From: Poa pratensis
Lineage: Eukaryota; Streptophyta; Magnoliopsida; Poales; Poaceae
DNA: 64,000 bases
Direction of reading: 5' to 3'
Assembly: GCA_947311845.1 (NCBI GenBank)
Contig: CAMZMU010000040.1
Location: forward strand, 51,607,557-51,671,556
This document shows positions 1 through 11,373 of this stretch, piece after piece (within the stretch, counting starts at the first letter, position 1; the number at the start of each line of letters is the position of its first letter). A program made the position numbers and the translations under genes. The notes under the pieces are model-generated. The model did no database searches, had not been told where the DNA came from, and was given only the letters and a program-made list of their open reading frames with translations.

Positions 1-574
1 TGTCAACTGGGCAAAGCATGGATTTTTTAATTTCGTTTATCAAATTATTATTTAAAAAACGAGAATAGTGTTCAGCCAATAGCTGGTCCGATTGGAGTTG
101 GGCAAAATTTTCTCCTATGGTTGTTGTATATATTAATGTTTTTTAGCGGGCTATGTGTTTCATTTCCTTCATATCCCAATTCGAAGTAGACAAATAAAAA
201 TTGGCGTGTAGTGCGTATTGAAATGTGACCGATTTAACCTGTGGACCTAATGATTTAATCCACATACTAGTATATTTTTTCTCAGACATGCTTAGCTACG
301 GTTGCATGTTTTGTACTTGAATCTGAAAATCTCAAATCTCGCTAGATCCATGTAAGCACAAATATTGATTTAATCTATCTTGTGAATGCAGCTGAACTGA
401 GGAGATAGCTAGATCGACATTTCCCAAATAGCAAAGGCTAAATAACGCCTCCCAATGGAGTCAACATCCAGAAACAAATGAATATCTTTCTTGGGCCTAA
501 TCAGACATGACTAGATAACACACTCTCTGTATCTAATGTCCCACTACGTAGCTAGCTAGACTTGTTCCAGCAGA
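1..574. other. AT-rich sequence downstream of the amino acid transporter gene
   Basis: No coding, RNA or repeat feature was recognised here. It lies 3' of the minus-strand transporter and would contain that gene's 3' UTR. Confidence 0.4.
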
Positions 575-2941
575 TCATGAGAAGAACTTGAAGGACTTGT
601 AGTTCATGATGATGGAATGAACTGCTCCGATGGGCGCCAGCACGGACAGAAGCACGCCAACAATGATGCAGAACTGCCAGGCAATCAAGAAAACATCAGT
701 TACAGTAATATAAGAGTATTTTTTTATAAAAGAACTCCCCATGATTGTAATAATAATCTCTGATATATCTGCAAGAGGCAGATTATGCAAGGATCTAGAG
801 ACCGAGACTCACCCAGTTTATAAACCAGGACCTGCCAAACCTCGCCGGCTTCTTGATGACCAGCCACATAATGCAAGGAAGCTGCAGAAACAATTTCAGT
901 CCGGTTAGTTAAGAAACCAACGTACCGATCTCACTAATAACTAGTTAGAAGTGGAAAGAGAAATGATTTAATCTTACGAAGTAGGTTGTCGGGGCTTGCG
1001 ACAAACCGCCGAACAACCCTAGCAATCCACCGAAGAAAGGGATGGCGATGCCGACGACCATGGTGAATGCTGCACGAAATCAAGGTCATGAGAGTCTGCG
1101 TAACATTGTAATTCGCAAGTAGTGGACATATATCTTCAAATGTTTTGTAATCAAACGCGTGTATGCTAATTTTCACGCACCAACATAGAGCGAGCGAGCG
1201 ATCAGACGAAGAGGCCACCCTGGCTTAAACCTCAGCTGCTTCACCAGGAACGTCTCGAGCATGTCGAACACCGGCATGGCGTAGATCTGCACGCCATGGA
1301 TGCTAACAATGCGATTAGAAAGAGATCTCGGGGTAACATGTACGCAAACGCAAGTACGATCTATATGTATGTGTATGTAGCACGTGCCTGGTAGCTGCCG
1401 ATGACGTGGATGACGACGAACATGTTGGCGGTGGCAATGAGCCAGCGGGGCTTCTCGAGGGTGATGAGGATGTTGTCGTCGACGGAGTTGCCGAAGACGT
1501 TGTAACAGACGAACGCCACGGGGAGGTAGCAGATGGCGACGACGAAGTAGGCGACGAGGACGCCGCGCCACATGGGCTTCTTGGACGGCTTGTCCGGCGT
1601 GGACGGGATGGTGGCCTGGATCTCCAGCACCACGTTGTGGCCAGCGTACGCGAACGCCACGTCGCCCAAGGCGCTCAGGAAGTTGAACGTCTTCCCGGTC
1701 GTCGTCGACGCCGTCAAGCTGTAGTCCACCACGGTGCCGGCGCCGCGGGTGTGTGCGTGGTTCAGGGAGGCCACCCACGCGATGGTGGAGTAGCTGAGCG
1801 ACATGACGGCGGCGGCCAAGGAGACCATCGAGATGGAGTTGAAGTTGGGGAGCTGCGATAGGAGGAAGTGGGCCGAGCCGAAGACGACGATCCAGAGGCT
1901 GGTGCGGATGGGGGGCGCGTCCGGGCGGACAACGTCGTAGAACTTTTTGAGCGACTTGCCGCCGGTGACCATGTAACAGATGCAGACCCCGACCTCGACG
2001 ATGAGCTGCTGCGGGACGACGATCCAGAGGCCAAGCTTCTCACCGAAGGCGTGCTGGCCCAGCTCGTGGTACCGATCGAAGCGCTTGCCGGGGACGCACT
2101 CGTGCATCTCCACCATCTGCCACAGCGTGTAGAGGGTGATCACCCATGATAGGATCATGGCCGCAACGCCGGGGCCCCTGTAACAGATTAAACAGAATAG
2201 GTAAGTTAGTAAGAAACGAATGCACTTATGTAGTAGTATGAAAATAAATAGATTCATTTTTGGGTAATTAAGTCCATGCTTGTGTATGCTGTACTGTTTT
2301 TCACAGACTTAATCGATCTAAACTTAGTATATCACAGATTTTTAGACCAAATTAAGGGCAAAAGTATATCACAGATGCATGTTCTGGGAATTGTGATCGT
2401 GGAATAGCTAGCGCTACGTATACTAGTACGAACAATGAATCCAACAGTCAATCTAGACCCTCAGTGTACGTCCGTCCGCAGTGTTGCGGCGCACCATCGC
2501 TATTTGACATCCATGCATCCATCGACGTTCTTCACTAAAACCTCACCAGTCTCAACTTGCATCGATCGATCTCAACAAGTCTATTCGATCTTGACGGCTA
2601 ACACAAATAAATGGGAACATGAACGGCGACGCACACTAATATAGAAATCCAATCTAAACGTACACACGGAGGCAGCTAAAACCAATCTAGACGTACGGAG
2701 ACGACGAGCTAACCAACGCCCAACGAGGATGCATGAAGCTGAAGGGATTGAAGTTTACTACGTACCAGCCCAGCTCGGACATGGCGTAGGGCAGGCTGAG
2801 GACGCCGGCGCCGACCATGGCGGTGACATTGTGGAAGGCCGAGTACCACCACTTGGCGCTCCTGTCCGCGGTCATGGGCAGCCAGTCGTCGATCTCCTGC
2901 TGCTCCTTCTCCTTGCTGGTGTTCATGGCCGACGGCGCCAT
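575..2941 (-). CDS. Lysine histidine transporter-like amino acid permease (LHT1 type)
   Basis: Six exons on the minus strand: 2766-2941, 1388-2177, 1181-1286, 978-1069, 813-881 and 575-673. They total 1332 nt and encode 443 aa, the usual LHT length. The start is the ATG at 2939-2941, opening [20 protein letters not shown]; it is followed by the family-typical stretch [20 protein letters not shown]. Later family blocks include [43 protein letters not shown], and a C-terminus with IPFFGGLLG and [11 protein letters not shown]. Several hydrophobic segments fit a multi-pass plasma-membrane amino acid/proton symporter of the AAAP family (family knowledge). All junctions are phase-consistent. Four introns are GT-AG, but intron 2 must use a GC donor (CAG|GCACGT at 1387) because no GT nearby keeps the frame. 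The gene looks intact; substrate specificity cannot be read from sequence. Confidence 0.93.
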
Positions 2942-3040
2942 GGTCGCCGACCCGATCTCCGGTGGATTGGATCTGCGAGAACGTAGGAGGATATGGAGAT
3001 GGATAGATACTGTATATTCCACACCCAGCGGCGTGTGTGT

Positions 3041-3048
3041 ATATATAT
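3041..3048 (-). promoter_or_regulatory. TATA-like box of the LHT-type transporter
   Basis: An eight-base TATATATA-like run about 100 bp upstream of the ATG at 2941 in the gene's orientation, followed by a plausible short leader. Placement is by distance only. Confidence 0.4.
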
Positions 3049-3081
3049 GGGATGCCGGTAGCTCCTGCCTGCCCTAACAAA

Positions 3082-4510
3082 CCTCACCGAGATACCCGCA
3101 CCGCTTCCGCGTTGGTTAGCAGCGGCGTCCCCAAAACCCTCGTTCGTTGGCCGTCCCGGTCCCGCGCGAGAAACGGCTCACCGCGCCGTTCAACTTTTCC
3201 CGGACCGATGGCTCCTGCGATCCCGTCCCGTCTTAATCGACCTGCCCAACTGCAGGGTTAGTTTGTTTGCAATAGCTCGAGCATGGCTCAAGATATATCC
3301 GCGTGAATTATTTTTGTTACGGTTATAGGAATACGAATAAACATGCACATGCAAATGTCAGATATCATCGAGGAGGATATATAATATACTCTCAAAAATA
3401 GTGGACTCGAGAAAGAGTATGCTGAAAATGTCTAACACTCTGGACATCTTTTTTTTGGGGTCAAAAGCGCAGTAGACTCGCTTAAAAAGAGAGTTAAAAT
3501 GTGAGAGCGGGTTTTTGTAACCCACGCTACATGTAGCTCTTAATTTTGAATATATAAAAATTTCTCAAAGTTTTTAAAAAATGAAAAAATATATGTACAT
3601 CTAGCCACAGATATTTCCTACAATTGCGCAAAATCTCTATCCGAAATATGTTGTATTCTAGACTACACAAAAAGGACTAAATTGTAGATATGGGCGTGTA
3701 CATAGTGCCCTCCAAATATAAAAATAATTAAGGGTTTAAATTTGCACAATTTTAGGATACAGTCTTGGCTACATCCAGATTTATTTCTAGAACTTTTGAA
3801 ACTTTAACATACTATATAAAATAAATTAAATAAAGGGCTACAAATGCCCTTTACGGTAAAATGCACCACATATTGAAACTAGGAGTTTGATTCAGTTACT
3901 TGATGAAGCAAAATCATCTGTGAACACTAATAGTGACTTTGGGACTTCTCGTTGCCATCCGATTAAGGACCGGCCGGTGTTTAGATCTTCGTGAACAACG
4001 ATGTTATATATATAGGAAAACGCTATATATAGTTTCCTATGCTCCAGGGAACAACTACAATACTCCCTGCACAATATATATCTGCTACGTTGCTTAATCT
4101 AAACTGTCCCTTTTTGATCCAATGGCAAAGTCACGCTAGACTTTACTCTACAAAGTCACTAAAGTTGTATCCACACCTAGGTTCCAAATGGGGTTAAATG
4201 CTCCATCATATGTTCTAACCTAGTACGATCACTCGTTGACTGACACCACACTGGATAACGGCCTCAAGTTAGAATTTGATTAAGGACAAGTTTGGTGACC
4301 ACGACACCCATGTAATTTTAACGTGTTCGCTTGTGTGGCCTGCAACGAATCTGACTCGCACGATGCTTAAAACAACATTGGGCCTGCATGAAGAGGAAAA
4401 GATCGAATCGGCCATTTCCCCTCAACCAGGCTCTAGCGAGAGAGCTGGTGAGGCCTGATGATGCGGGCTCGTGGTGGGCTAGTACATGTGCATCATGTTC
4501 TGCACACCTC
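3082..4510. other. Intergenic sequence, no gene recognised
   Basis: AT-rich with short GC-rich patches next to the transporter promoter. No ORF here has recognisable homology and no clear element boundary was found. Confidence 0.4.
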
Positions 4511-4694
4511 ATTAATATTTTTCTTCTAATTCATTTTAATTTACATAACAATAGTTCGTTCACTGTCGCCGTGTGGAACTCCGTCAATCACTTGTCCGGG
4601 GAATTAATATTTTTCTTCTAATTCATTTTAATTTACATAACAATAGTTTGTTCACTGTCGCCGTGTGGAACTCCGTCAATCACTTGTCCGGGGA
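4511..4694. repeat. Tandem duplication of a 92-bp unit
   Basis: Two head-to-tail copies, 4511-4602 and 4603-4694. They differ at one position that I can see (GTTCGTT versus GTTTGTT). The unit begins ATTAATATTTTTCTTCTAAT. The near identity suggests a recent duplication. No function is apparent. Confidence 0.85.
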
Positions 4695-4978
4695 TTCTAT
4701 CCCCACTCCCAACACCACTGTAACGGGTCCACTGACACCTAGTGGCGAGCTATCATCTACAACGTCGCAAAAAATGCAGCGAGACTCCGCAGCGGCCACA
4801 TCATCAGTCATATGAACTGTCTGGAAGGAGCGCAATCGCCGCGTTTTCAAAGCTTCCCACCTTTCTTATCTTAATGTCACCGTGCCTACTTAACCTTTCA
4901 GGAGTTATCCAAGATGGGAAATGTTTTACACCCGTCTCAGTTGGGGCTAATGGGGTTCTTTCTAGGAGTAATGCGCAT

Positions 4979-6322
4979 TTTTTCCGATAAAGGAGCTTTA
5001 TTACTTAAAAGGTTTAACAATTACACCCAGCCTCTGCATAACAAAGATGCACACAGCCGAAACGAGTACGGAAGTTGGAAAAGTAAAAAAAAAGCGAATT
5101 ACATATCATAATGAGAAATTGTAAGAACGCCTAAGGAGGTGGAGGGCCAATCCGCAAATTATGCTGCCATCCATGTTGGGATAAAATGTCTCTCGCCGTA
5201 TCCTCCAGTCTGGTACACACCTCCATAAATAGCTCTCGATGCCCCACACGTTCCAACTGAGACCACAAACGGTGCGTAGCTGTACTCCTGTAGATTACCT
5301 GCATAAGAGAACAATTTTTATCATTAAACACCTTGTCATTTCTACACAGCCACAACGACCATATAACGGCCAGCGCTGCTATCCTAATAAATTGTTTAAA
5401 CCTCCTATCCACTCCATTCAACCAGCTGCCAAAAATATTGGCAATACTTATGGGTGCGTATAAAGTAGAACCTATCTGGATGATCGACCATATAGAACTA
5501 GCGAATTGGCACTCGAAGAATAAGTGTTTGATAGTTTCGTCTGTGTGACAGAAAACACACTTTTTACTTCCATGCCAATTGCGTTTCGTAAGGTTGTCTT
5601 TAGTAAGAATAACCCCTCGACGAAGATACCACGCAAATTTTTTGTTTTTTAATGGAATCTTCATCTTCCAGATTTTCTTATTATTGTCAACCAGCACATC
5701 TGGTTGGATTAACGCTATATACATGGAGTCCACAGAAAATTTACCACTCTTGTGTAAATTCCAACAAAACTCATCGGTCCCCTTGTGTCAAATTGACAGC
5801 CTCTAGACGCTGTAGCAACTCGTGCCAAGCAACTAGTCTGGGACCAAAAAGATCTCTTCTGAACGTCACATTTGTAGGATTATCCTCCAATACTTGAGCG
5901 AGCGTATCGCTTTTGTGACGTCCAAGGACTATATTGTATAAAGCTGGATATTGTTCTCGGTGCGAGGTGTTTCCCAACCACTTATCCTTCCAGAACCTTA
6001 TCTCAGAGCCATCATTAATAGAGAAAGAGCCATATGGGAAGAATAATTTCTTCGTCGCCATTAGGCCAGCCCAAAAATGTGAATCACCAGATTTCCAAGA
6101 GACCTGTGATACCGCACTTGAGCCAACATACTTCCTCCTAAGGAGCGTCTGCCACACCCCTTTTTCAGTCAGAAGCTTAAACATCCACTTACCAAGAAGG
6201 GATCTATTCTTGACCTCAAGGTCTTGCATCCCTAGACCTCCGTGATCTTTAGGGCGGCACACAACATCCCATTTGGCTAGCCGGTATTTTTTTTTCCGTT
6301 ATCCCCTTGCCAAAAGAATCTA
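4979..6322 (-). mobile_element. 5'-truncated LINE (non-LTR retrotransposon) copy
   Basis: Reading on the minus strand, two frames (6262-5771 and 5733-5131) give the C-terminal part of a plant LINE ORF2. It has the thumb region and then the zf-RVT block with WHGSKKCVFCHTDETIKHLF. The coding is broken by a frame change between 5771 and 5733. The 3' end lies at the left, with the tail CTTTATCGGAAAAAA at about 4990-4979. The copy is flanked by a perfect 15-bp target-site duplication, AGGAGTAATGCGCAT, at 4964-4978 and 6323-6337, which fixes both boundaries. It belongs to the same family as the longer copy at 18.97-21.74 kb. Only about 1.34 kb is present, so it is a dead 5'-truncated insertion. Confidence 0.92.
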
Positions 6323-6337
6323 AGGAGTAATGCGCAT

Positions 6338-6528
6338 GTGGTACCCCCGGTGACTTTTCTGTTGCCACCTGTGTAAGTTGTAACATGTTTTCGACAGCTG
6401 AAGAAATTACGTTCCTAGATAATTTTTTCTTTAGATGAGAACGTGCAACACAATACGTTTGAAGAGAAATACCTTATTTTCCTGGACAGCATAACTAACG
6501 TTTTGCACGCGTGTCACACGAAAGCTCA
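6338..6528. other. 3' flank of the P450 gene
   Basis: Short spacer between the LINE and the P450 stop codon; it would hold the P450 3' UTR. Nothing else was recognised. Confidence 0.4.
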
Positions 6529-8196
6529 CTAATTTGCGAATGGAATACGTTGCGTAGCGCGCAACACGAGCTTGGACTTCCTCCCTATGGTGATGCCGAA
6601 GGACTCGGACATGTCGAGCTCCCCATCACCGCGAGGAAGCTCCCAGTCAAAGTGGTAGAGGAGGCTGGCGAGCACGAGCTCCATGTTGGCCAGGCCGAGC
6701 CCCATGCCGGGGCATATCCTCCTGCCGGCGCCGAAGGGGATGAACTCGAAGTCCCCGCCCTTGAAATCCACGGCAGTGCTCGCCTCGAACCTCTCCGGCT
6801 TGAACTCCTCGGCGTCCTCCCAATAGGCTCCATCCCTGCAAATCGCCCAGGTGTTCACCAGCACCTTTGCTCCCTGGGGAATGTCATAGCCCATCACCTC
6901 GCACTGCTCCTTGCACACCCTGGGGAGCAGAAACGGCACCGGCGCGTGCATGCGCAGCGTCTCCTTGATCACCAGATGAAGGTAGCTTAGCTTTCCCACG
7001 TCTTCCTCCTTGATCTTGTGTTGCCCCTTGAATGCCTCCCGGACCTCCGCCTGAGCCTTGTGGAGGAGATGAGGTTGCCTGACCAGCTCCGACATGGCCC
7101 ATTCGAGCGTCGTGGCTGACGTCTCGCTCCCCGCACCAAAGAGCTCCTGTAATCAGCATTCAGCAAGTGTACATGTGTGAGCTTGGTACGTACTCGTAGA
7201 AGAAAAAGTGATCCACGACTCCACGTCCAGTCCTTGAAGTATATATGGAATGATTAACGAGGAGATGAGCGATTGGGAAGTAACCAGGATGATGGTGGTG
7301 ATGATCTCGGTGGCGAGGGCGCCGCCGTCCCTTTGCACGCTGAGCAGCACGCTGAGTAAATCCTCCTCGCTCTCGCTGCCATCGGCGCCTGCAGCAGTAC
7401 TAGTTCGCTCGAGGATGATGTCCTTGAGGATGTCGCGCACCTGTTGATTGCACCGTTCGGCCTTGCGAAGCCCGCCGCTGAGCCAGCGCGCCAGCGTCGA
7501 CGACGGGAACAGGTCGGCCAGGTTGAAACCGGCGGCGAGCTTCACTGACTCCTCCATCACGCGCAGGAACTCGTCGCGCCGCGGGCACCGGCTGCCTATG
7601 GCCGATCGCACCACGATGTCGTTCGTCATGTGCGACATCCGCTCGCCGATCTCGACCACGGCGCCGTTGCCCGAGCGAGCGCACTCGTCGGCGATGGAGC
7701 TGACCAGGCCGGCGGCCTCGTCCTCGCGGATGTGGCGGAAGGACTGGACGCGGCGCGTGCTAAAGAGCTCTAGGACGCAGACACGGCGGAGCTGGCGCCA
7801 CAGGTCACCGTAGGGGGCGAACACGATGCCTTGCCCGCCGCTGCTGAAGAGGTCAAGCGTGGGCGACAGGTGGCGGCTGGCGAAGGAGGTGTCGTGCGTC
7901 TTGAGCACCTCCCGCGCAGCCTCAGGGGAGGAGACGACCAGCGTGGGCACCACACCGAAGTTGAGCAGCATCACCGGGCCGTGCCTGCCGGAGAGCTCCC
8001 GCAGGGCCCGCTGTGGCAGGTCGCGGTAGGGCGACAGCAGGACATGATGGAGGCTGCCCAGGAGCGGCAGCTTCCATGGCCCGGGCGGCAGCCGCTTTCC
8101 TGGCGCGGAGGAATCGGTAATCTTCACGACTTTCCTGACGAGTAAGAAGATTAACGAGACAAGGAAGCCGAGCAGCGGCAGTGATGCAAGCTCCAT
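6529..8196 (-). CDS. Cytochrome P450 monooxygenase, CYP71-clan type
   Basis: Two exons, 7285-8196 and 6529-7146, with a 138-bp GT-AG phase-0 intron; 509 aa, the usual length. The N-terminus MELASLPLLGFLVSLIFLLV is a hydrophobic ER anchor. It is followed by the proline hinge PPGP (residues 37-40), then the I-helix oxygen-binding motif AGSETS (309-314) just after the intron. The K-helix ExxR is KETLR (E366, R369), then PERF (421-424) and the heme loop FGAGRRICPG with the thiolate Cys449. All hallmark residues are present, so it should be an active endomembrane monooxygenase. The single intron just before the I-helix is typical of plant A-type P450s. The substrate is unknown; CYP71, CYP99 and CYP71Z-like enzymes of grasses act mainly in specialised metabolism. 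A Mutator-like element sits only 92 bp upstream of the start codon. Confidence 0.93.
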
Positions 8197-8280
8197 TCTT
8201 CAATGGAGTAGGCAAATGACTAAATGAGGATCTGGCTTTCATCCAAGAGAGGTCGATCAAAGCCGTCGCTTGATCGTCGC

Positions 8281-8288
8281 TATATTTA
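8281..8288 (-). promoter_or_regulatory. TATA-like sequence of the P450 gene, coinciding with the MULE target site
   Basis: In the gene's orientation this reads TAAATATA, about 85 bp upstream of the ATG. It lies inside the 9-bp target-site duplication of the element at 8289-9752, so everything further upstream is transposon sequence. The function is inferred from position and composition. Confidence 0.4.
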
Positions 8289-9752
8289 GAGTAAAATACA
8301 TGGTTAGTACACGTACTTGCTCGCTCGGTTCACTTTGGTTACCGTACTTCGGGAATACCGTTTTATGGTAACCGAAGACGAGCAGCAGGCTCATCTACGG
8401 TCACCCTTGAGTTTACAGGGATGTATTGGGCAATGAGAGTTCGTTTGACCGGTCTCCAGCAGTAGAACTTTTTTGTAAAAAAGCCCCTACCTCAGTCCTG
8501 CTTTCTTATCAACGTCTGAGAGACTATTGGAGGGACCTACTGGCCAGACTGACAGGTAGGACCCACTGGTCAGAGACACACCCTATCATTGACCCTGCGT
8601 CCTGAACCCGCCCCGTCGTCGTGCTACTCCGTGCATGCCTCTCCAGCGGGGAGGAACGCCGGTGATACGGTGGTAGCGAGGAGGGGCGCCGGTGCGGCGG
8701 TGGTGGCTACTACTTCGCCTGGAGATCTGGTGGATGCTGCTAGAGGCGCGCCGGAGCAGGGCCGCGCGATGGCGTACTGGGGCCGAGCGGCACGACGGTG
8801 CTTAAGAGCTGGGGGCACGGCGCCCTCCCCTTCTTCCTCCTCCCGTGCAAGCCGGAACGCGGGGTGGTCGGGACGCCGGAGATCGACTTTGCCGGGACGC
8901 GGGGTGGTCGGGGCGCTGGAGATCTACTCGGCCGGGACGCGAGGTGGCCGGGGCGCGGGCTGCGGGAGCCCTGAGCCCTTGAAGAAGGCGATTGGCCGTC
9001 GTGGTCCAGATCCTCCGCGAGGATGATGGCGGCGCGCCAGGAGGAGCAGGGGCGGTTGCGCGCGAGGAGGTGGCTGTGCGCCGTGAGCCGCGCCATGGCC
9101 ACGGACCCACAATGTGCATGAACGGCGCCGACACAAAAACATCTTCTGGTCGGCGCCGTCCAACGTTGCGGCTTCGCACGAGCTTGTTGGGAGGAGCAGA
9201 GGTGGCCGCGCACCAGGATGAGGGTGGCGCGCCGGAGGATTAGGGGAAGAGCAGTGCCGGCGACGTCCACGAGGAGGATTAGGGGAAGAGCCATGGCCGT
9301 ACGGCCGAGTTCGATGCGACGCGCCCCAGCCTCCCATGGTGCCCTTCACCACCTCCTCCGAGCGCGCCATGGCCCTTGGCCTCTTCCTGGTCGGCGGCGA
9401 GACTGGACGGGTAGCAGTGCGGGCTGCGGCGCCGGCGCCGGCCTCCCCTTCATGGGTGCGGAAGAAGATGCAGGAGAGAGAAAAAGAAATTGCTGGCTCA
9501 AAGAGGGACTTTTTGGTAAAACAAAAGGATGAGTTGCTGCTGTTGTTTGCTTGAAGGGCCTTTTTGCGAAAAAACAAACTGCTGACATCGGTCAACACAT
9601 TGCCATGTCATCAAATACAGCGATGTACTAGCGACTGGTAACCGTAGATAAATCTTCACACGTCTTTAGTTACCGTAAAACTGTATTCCCGAAGTACGGT
9701 AACCAAAGTGAACCGAGCGAACAAGTACGTGTACTAACCATGTATTTTACTC
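8289..9752. mobile_element. Non-autonomous Mutator-like element (MULE), 1464 bp
   Basis: Long terminal inverted repeats, 8289-8380 and 9661-9752 (92 bp with 5 mismatches by my alignment), begin GAGTAAAATACATGGTTAGT. They are flanked by a perfect 9-bp duplication, CTATATTTA, at 8280-8288 and 9753-9761. Nine-bp duplications and long TIRs are diagnostic of the Mutator superfamily. No transposase is visible. The interior (about 8590-9540) is very GC-rich, has open frames on both strands and internal tandem repeats, and differs sharply from the AT-rich ends. That composition resembles Pack-MULEs that carry host gene fragments, but I recognise no captured gene. Confidence 0.93.
8852..8971. repeat. 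40-bp tandem repeat inside the MULE
   Basis: Three GC-rich units at 40-bp spacing (anchors at 8857, 8897 and 8937), each with a core like GACGCGGGGTGGTCGGG. It lies in the GC-rich cargo. A second direct repeat, GAGGATTAGGGGAAGAGC, occurs near 9235 and 9273. Confidence 0.75.
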
Positions 9753-9761
9753 CTATATTTA

Positions 9762-10192
9762 TGGCCAGGGCACCTTATACCAGTCAGTGCCGTAGACATC
9801 ATAACAAACGGCCGCTGTCAGCAACACCTGTGACTTTCTGGGCATGGTCAATACATGTGTGACTGACTGTTGACAATCTACGCAAACTGTAATTTGTCCA
9901 GTGTAAAAAGATTCCAGGGCAGCTCGAGGATAGTCAATACACGTGATATTGACAATTTAGGCGAGCTGAAATTTAAACACAACAAAATTATCCAAAAATG
10001 CTATGATTCGTAATTACTTGTCCTGTATCGTCTCGTGTGTGTTTTTGTTGCGCATGGCTCATTCTCATTCCACCGAGAATTAGCTTAATTATCATTTAGT
10101 TGATGGCATACCCACTTTTGTGCTACATGAACTATCTTTTAATGTGTAAATATTTTTTACTGCATGAACTATTTTTTGTCGTTTGCAAACCA
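9762..10192. other. Displaced upstream flank of the P450 gene
   Basis: Sequence that would have been the proximal P450 promoter before the MULE inserted. It contains no ORF or repeat that I recognise. Confidence 0.4.
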
Positions 10193-10211
10193 CTTGCAAC
10201 TCACAAGACAT

Positions 10212-11354
10212 CATCACCCTAGCTGATGCGCGTCTCCTCGCCGCCAGAGTGCCAGTGCCGATGGGCAAAGCTGGAGCGAAGAATGATGGCGGCGACAGGG
10301 CCTTCCTCCGTCGCGTCTCTAGGGGGCAGCCGAGGCGCACTTTCTCGCGGGTGTCCCGATTTCTCCTCACACATTCTGTCCTTACCACGACAATGATCCG
10401 GTGGGGGTGGCTCGTCCCAGCGGCATGGCGTGGGTCTCCTCCGGCCGTGGCTACCTTCTATCCCAGCAGCGCTTTGGTGGCGGCGGGTGGTACTCCGCCG
10501 CGTCACGATGGAGTGCAGGTGCGGTGGCAGCCCCCATTCCTGCTCATGGAGGTCATGGCCAACTATGGAAGTGTCGCGGTATTGCGTCTGTTTCGGACCG
10601 GATCCGGCCCGATCTGACCCATCGGTTTCTGCCAGTGGCGAGGAAGGAGAGGAGCGACTACCGGTGAAAACCAAATCAACTTCATTCATGTTGGACGATG
10701 GCGACGTCTATGCGTTGTTACCGTGATGAAGGCATGGTCATTGCTGCTCTCGTCCCTCCGCTCGGGATACTCCGAGGGGAACCTTGGATATGTGTATTTG
10801 GATCAGACGATTGCGACTTGCTGCGTCGTTTCCCTCTCAGGGCATCGTTTTGTAGTAGGTGTTGGAGGGGTCTGCATGCGGTGTGCCATTTATCGCATCA
10901 GCAACGATGGGTCTAGGCGGCATTGTGTTGTAGGGTCTCCGTGATGGACACATGATGATGGACGCGCAGGGCAGCGGCGATGTATGGAGTCATGGCGGTA
11001 TGCCTGACAAGGTCATTATGCTGATCCCTCGTGAAAATGGGTTCGCGGAAGACGACGGCAACAACTTCTAGAGCGTGCGCATATGGACCAGTTTGTACTT
11101 CCGTCTCGCCGTTAGGCTTGGTGAGGCCTCCAGATTTGTATAATGTGCGTAAGTGTGAGATCAGGACGCAGGGCTCTGATCATGGTCACCCCCTTCATCA
11201 AACTTATGGGTATTGCGACAATCATCGCCAGGTGGCTTCGGTCCGATGGATGTATTTATTTGTAAGACTTTGATGAATAATATAATAAAAAAGGCGGTGT
11301 GCATCACTTTGATGCAAAGGCCAGGGGTTCTAACCTCTATTTCGAAAAAAAATC
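10212..11354 (+). mobile_element. Retroposed GC-rich unit with A-rich tail
   Basis: About 1.14 kb ending in TTCGAAAAAAAA and flanked by a 19-bp imperfect direct repeat (17/19 identical). The left copy, CTTGCAACTCACAAGACAT, is at 10193-10211 and the right copy is at 11355-11373. A long duplication plus a 3' A-run indicates insertion by target-primed reverse transcription. The body is GC-rich at its 5' end with overlapping open frames that match no protein I know. It may be a non-autonomous retroposon or a retrocopy of an unknown transcript. Confidence 0.65.
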
Positions 11355-11373
11355 CTTGCAACTGAAAAGACAT

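Noticed and set aside
8589..9598. Long open frames on both strands (for example minus 8924-9598, minus 8740-9294) as possible genes
   Set aside because: They overlap on both strands in very GC-rich transposon cargo, show no known domain and contain tandem repeats; GC bias explains the openness.
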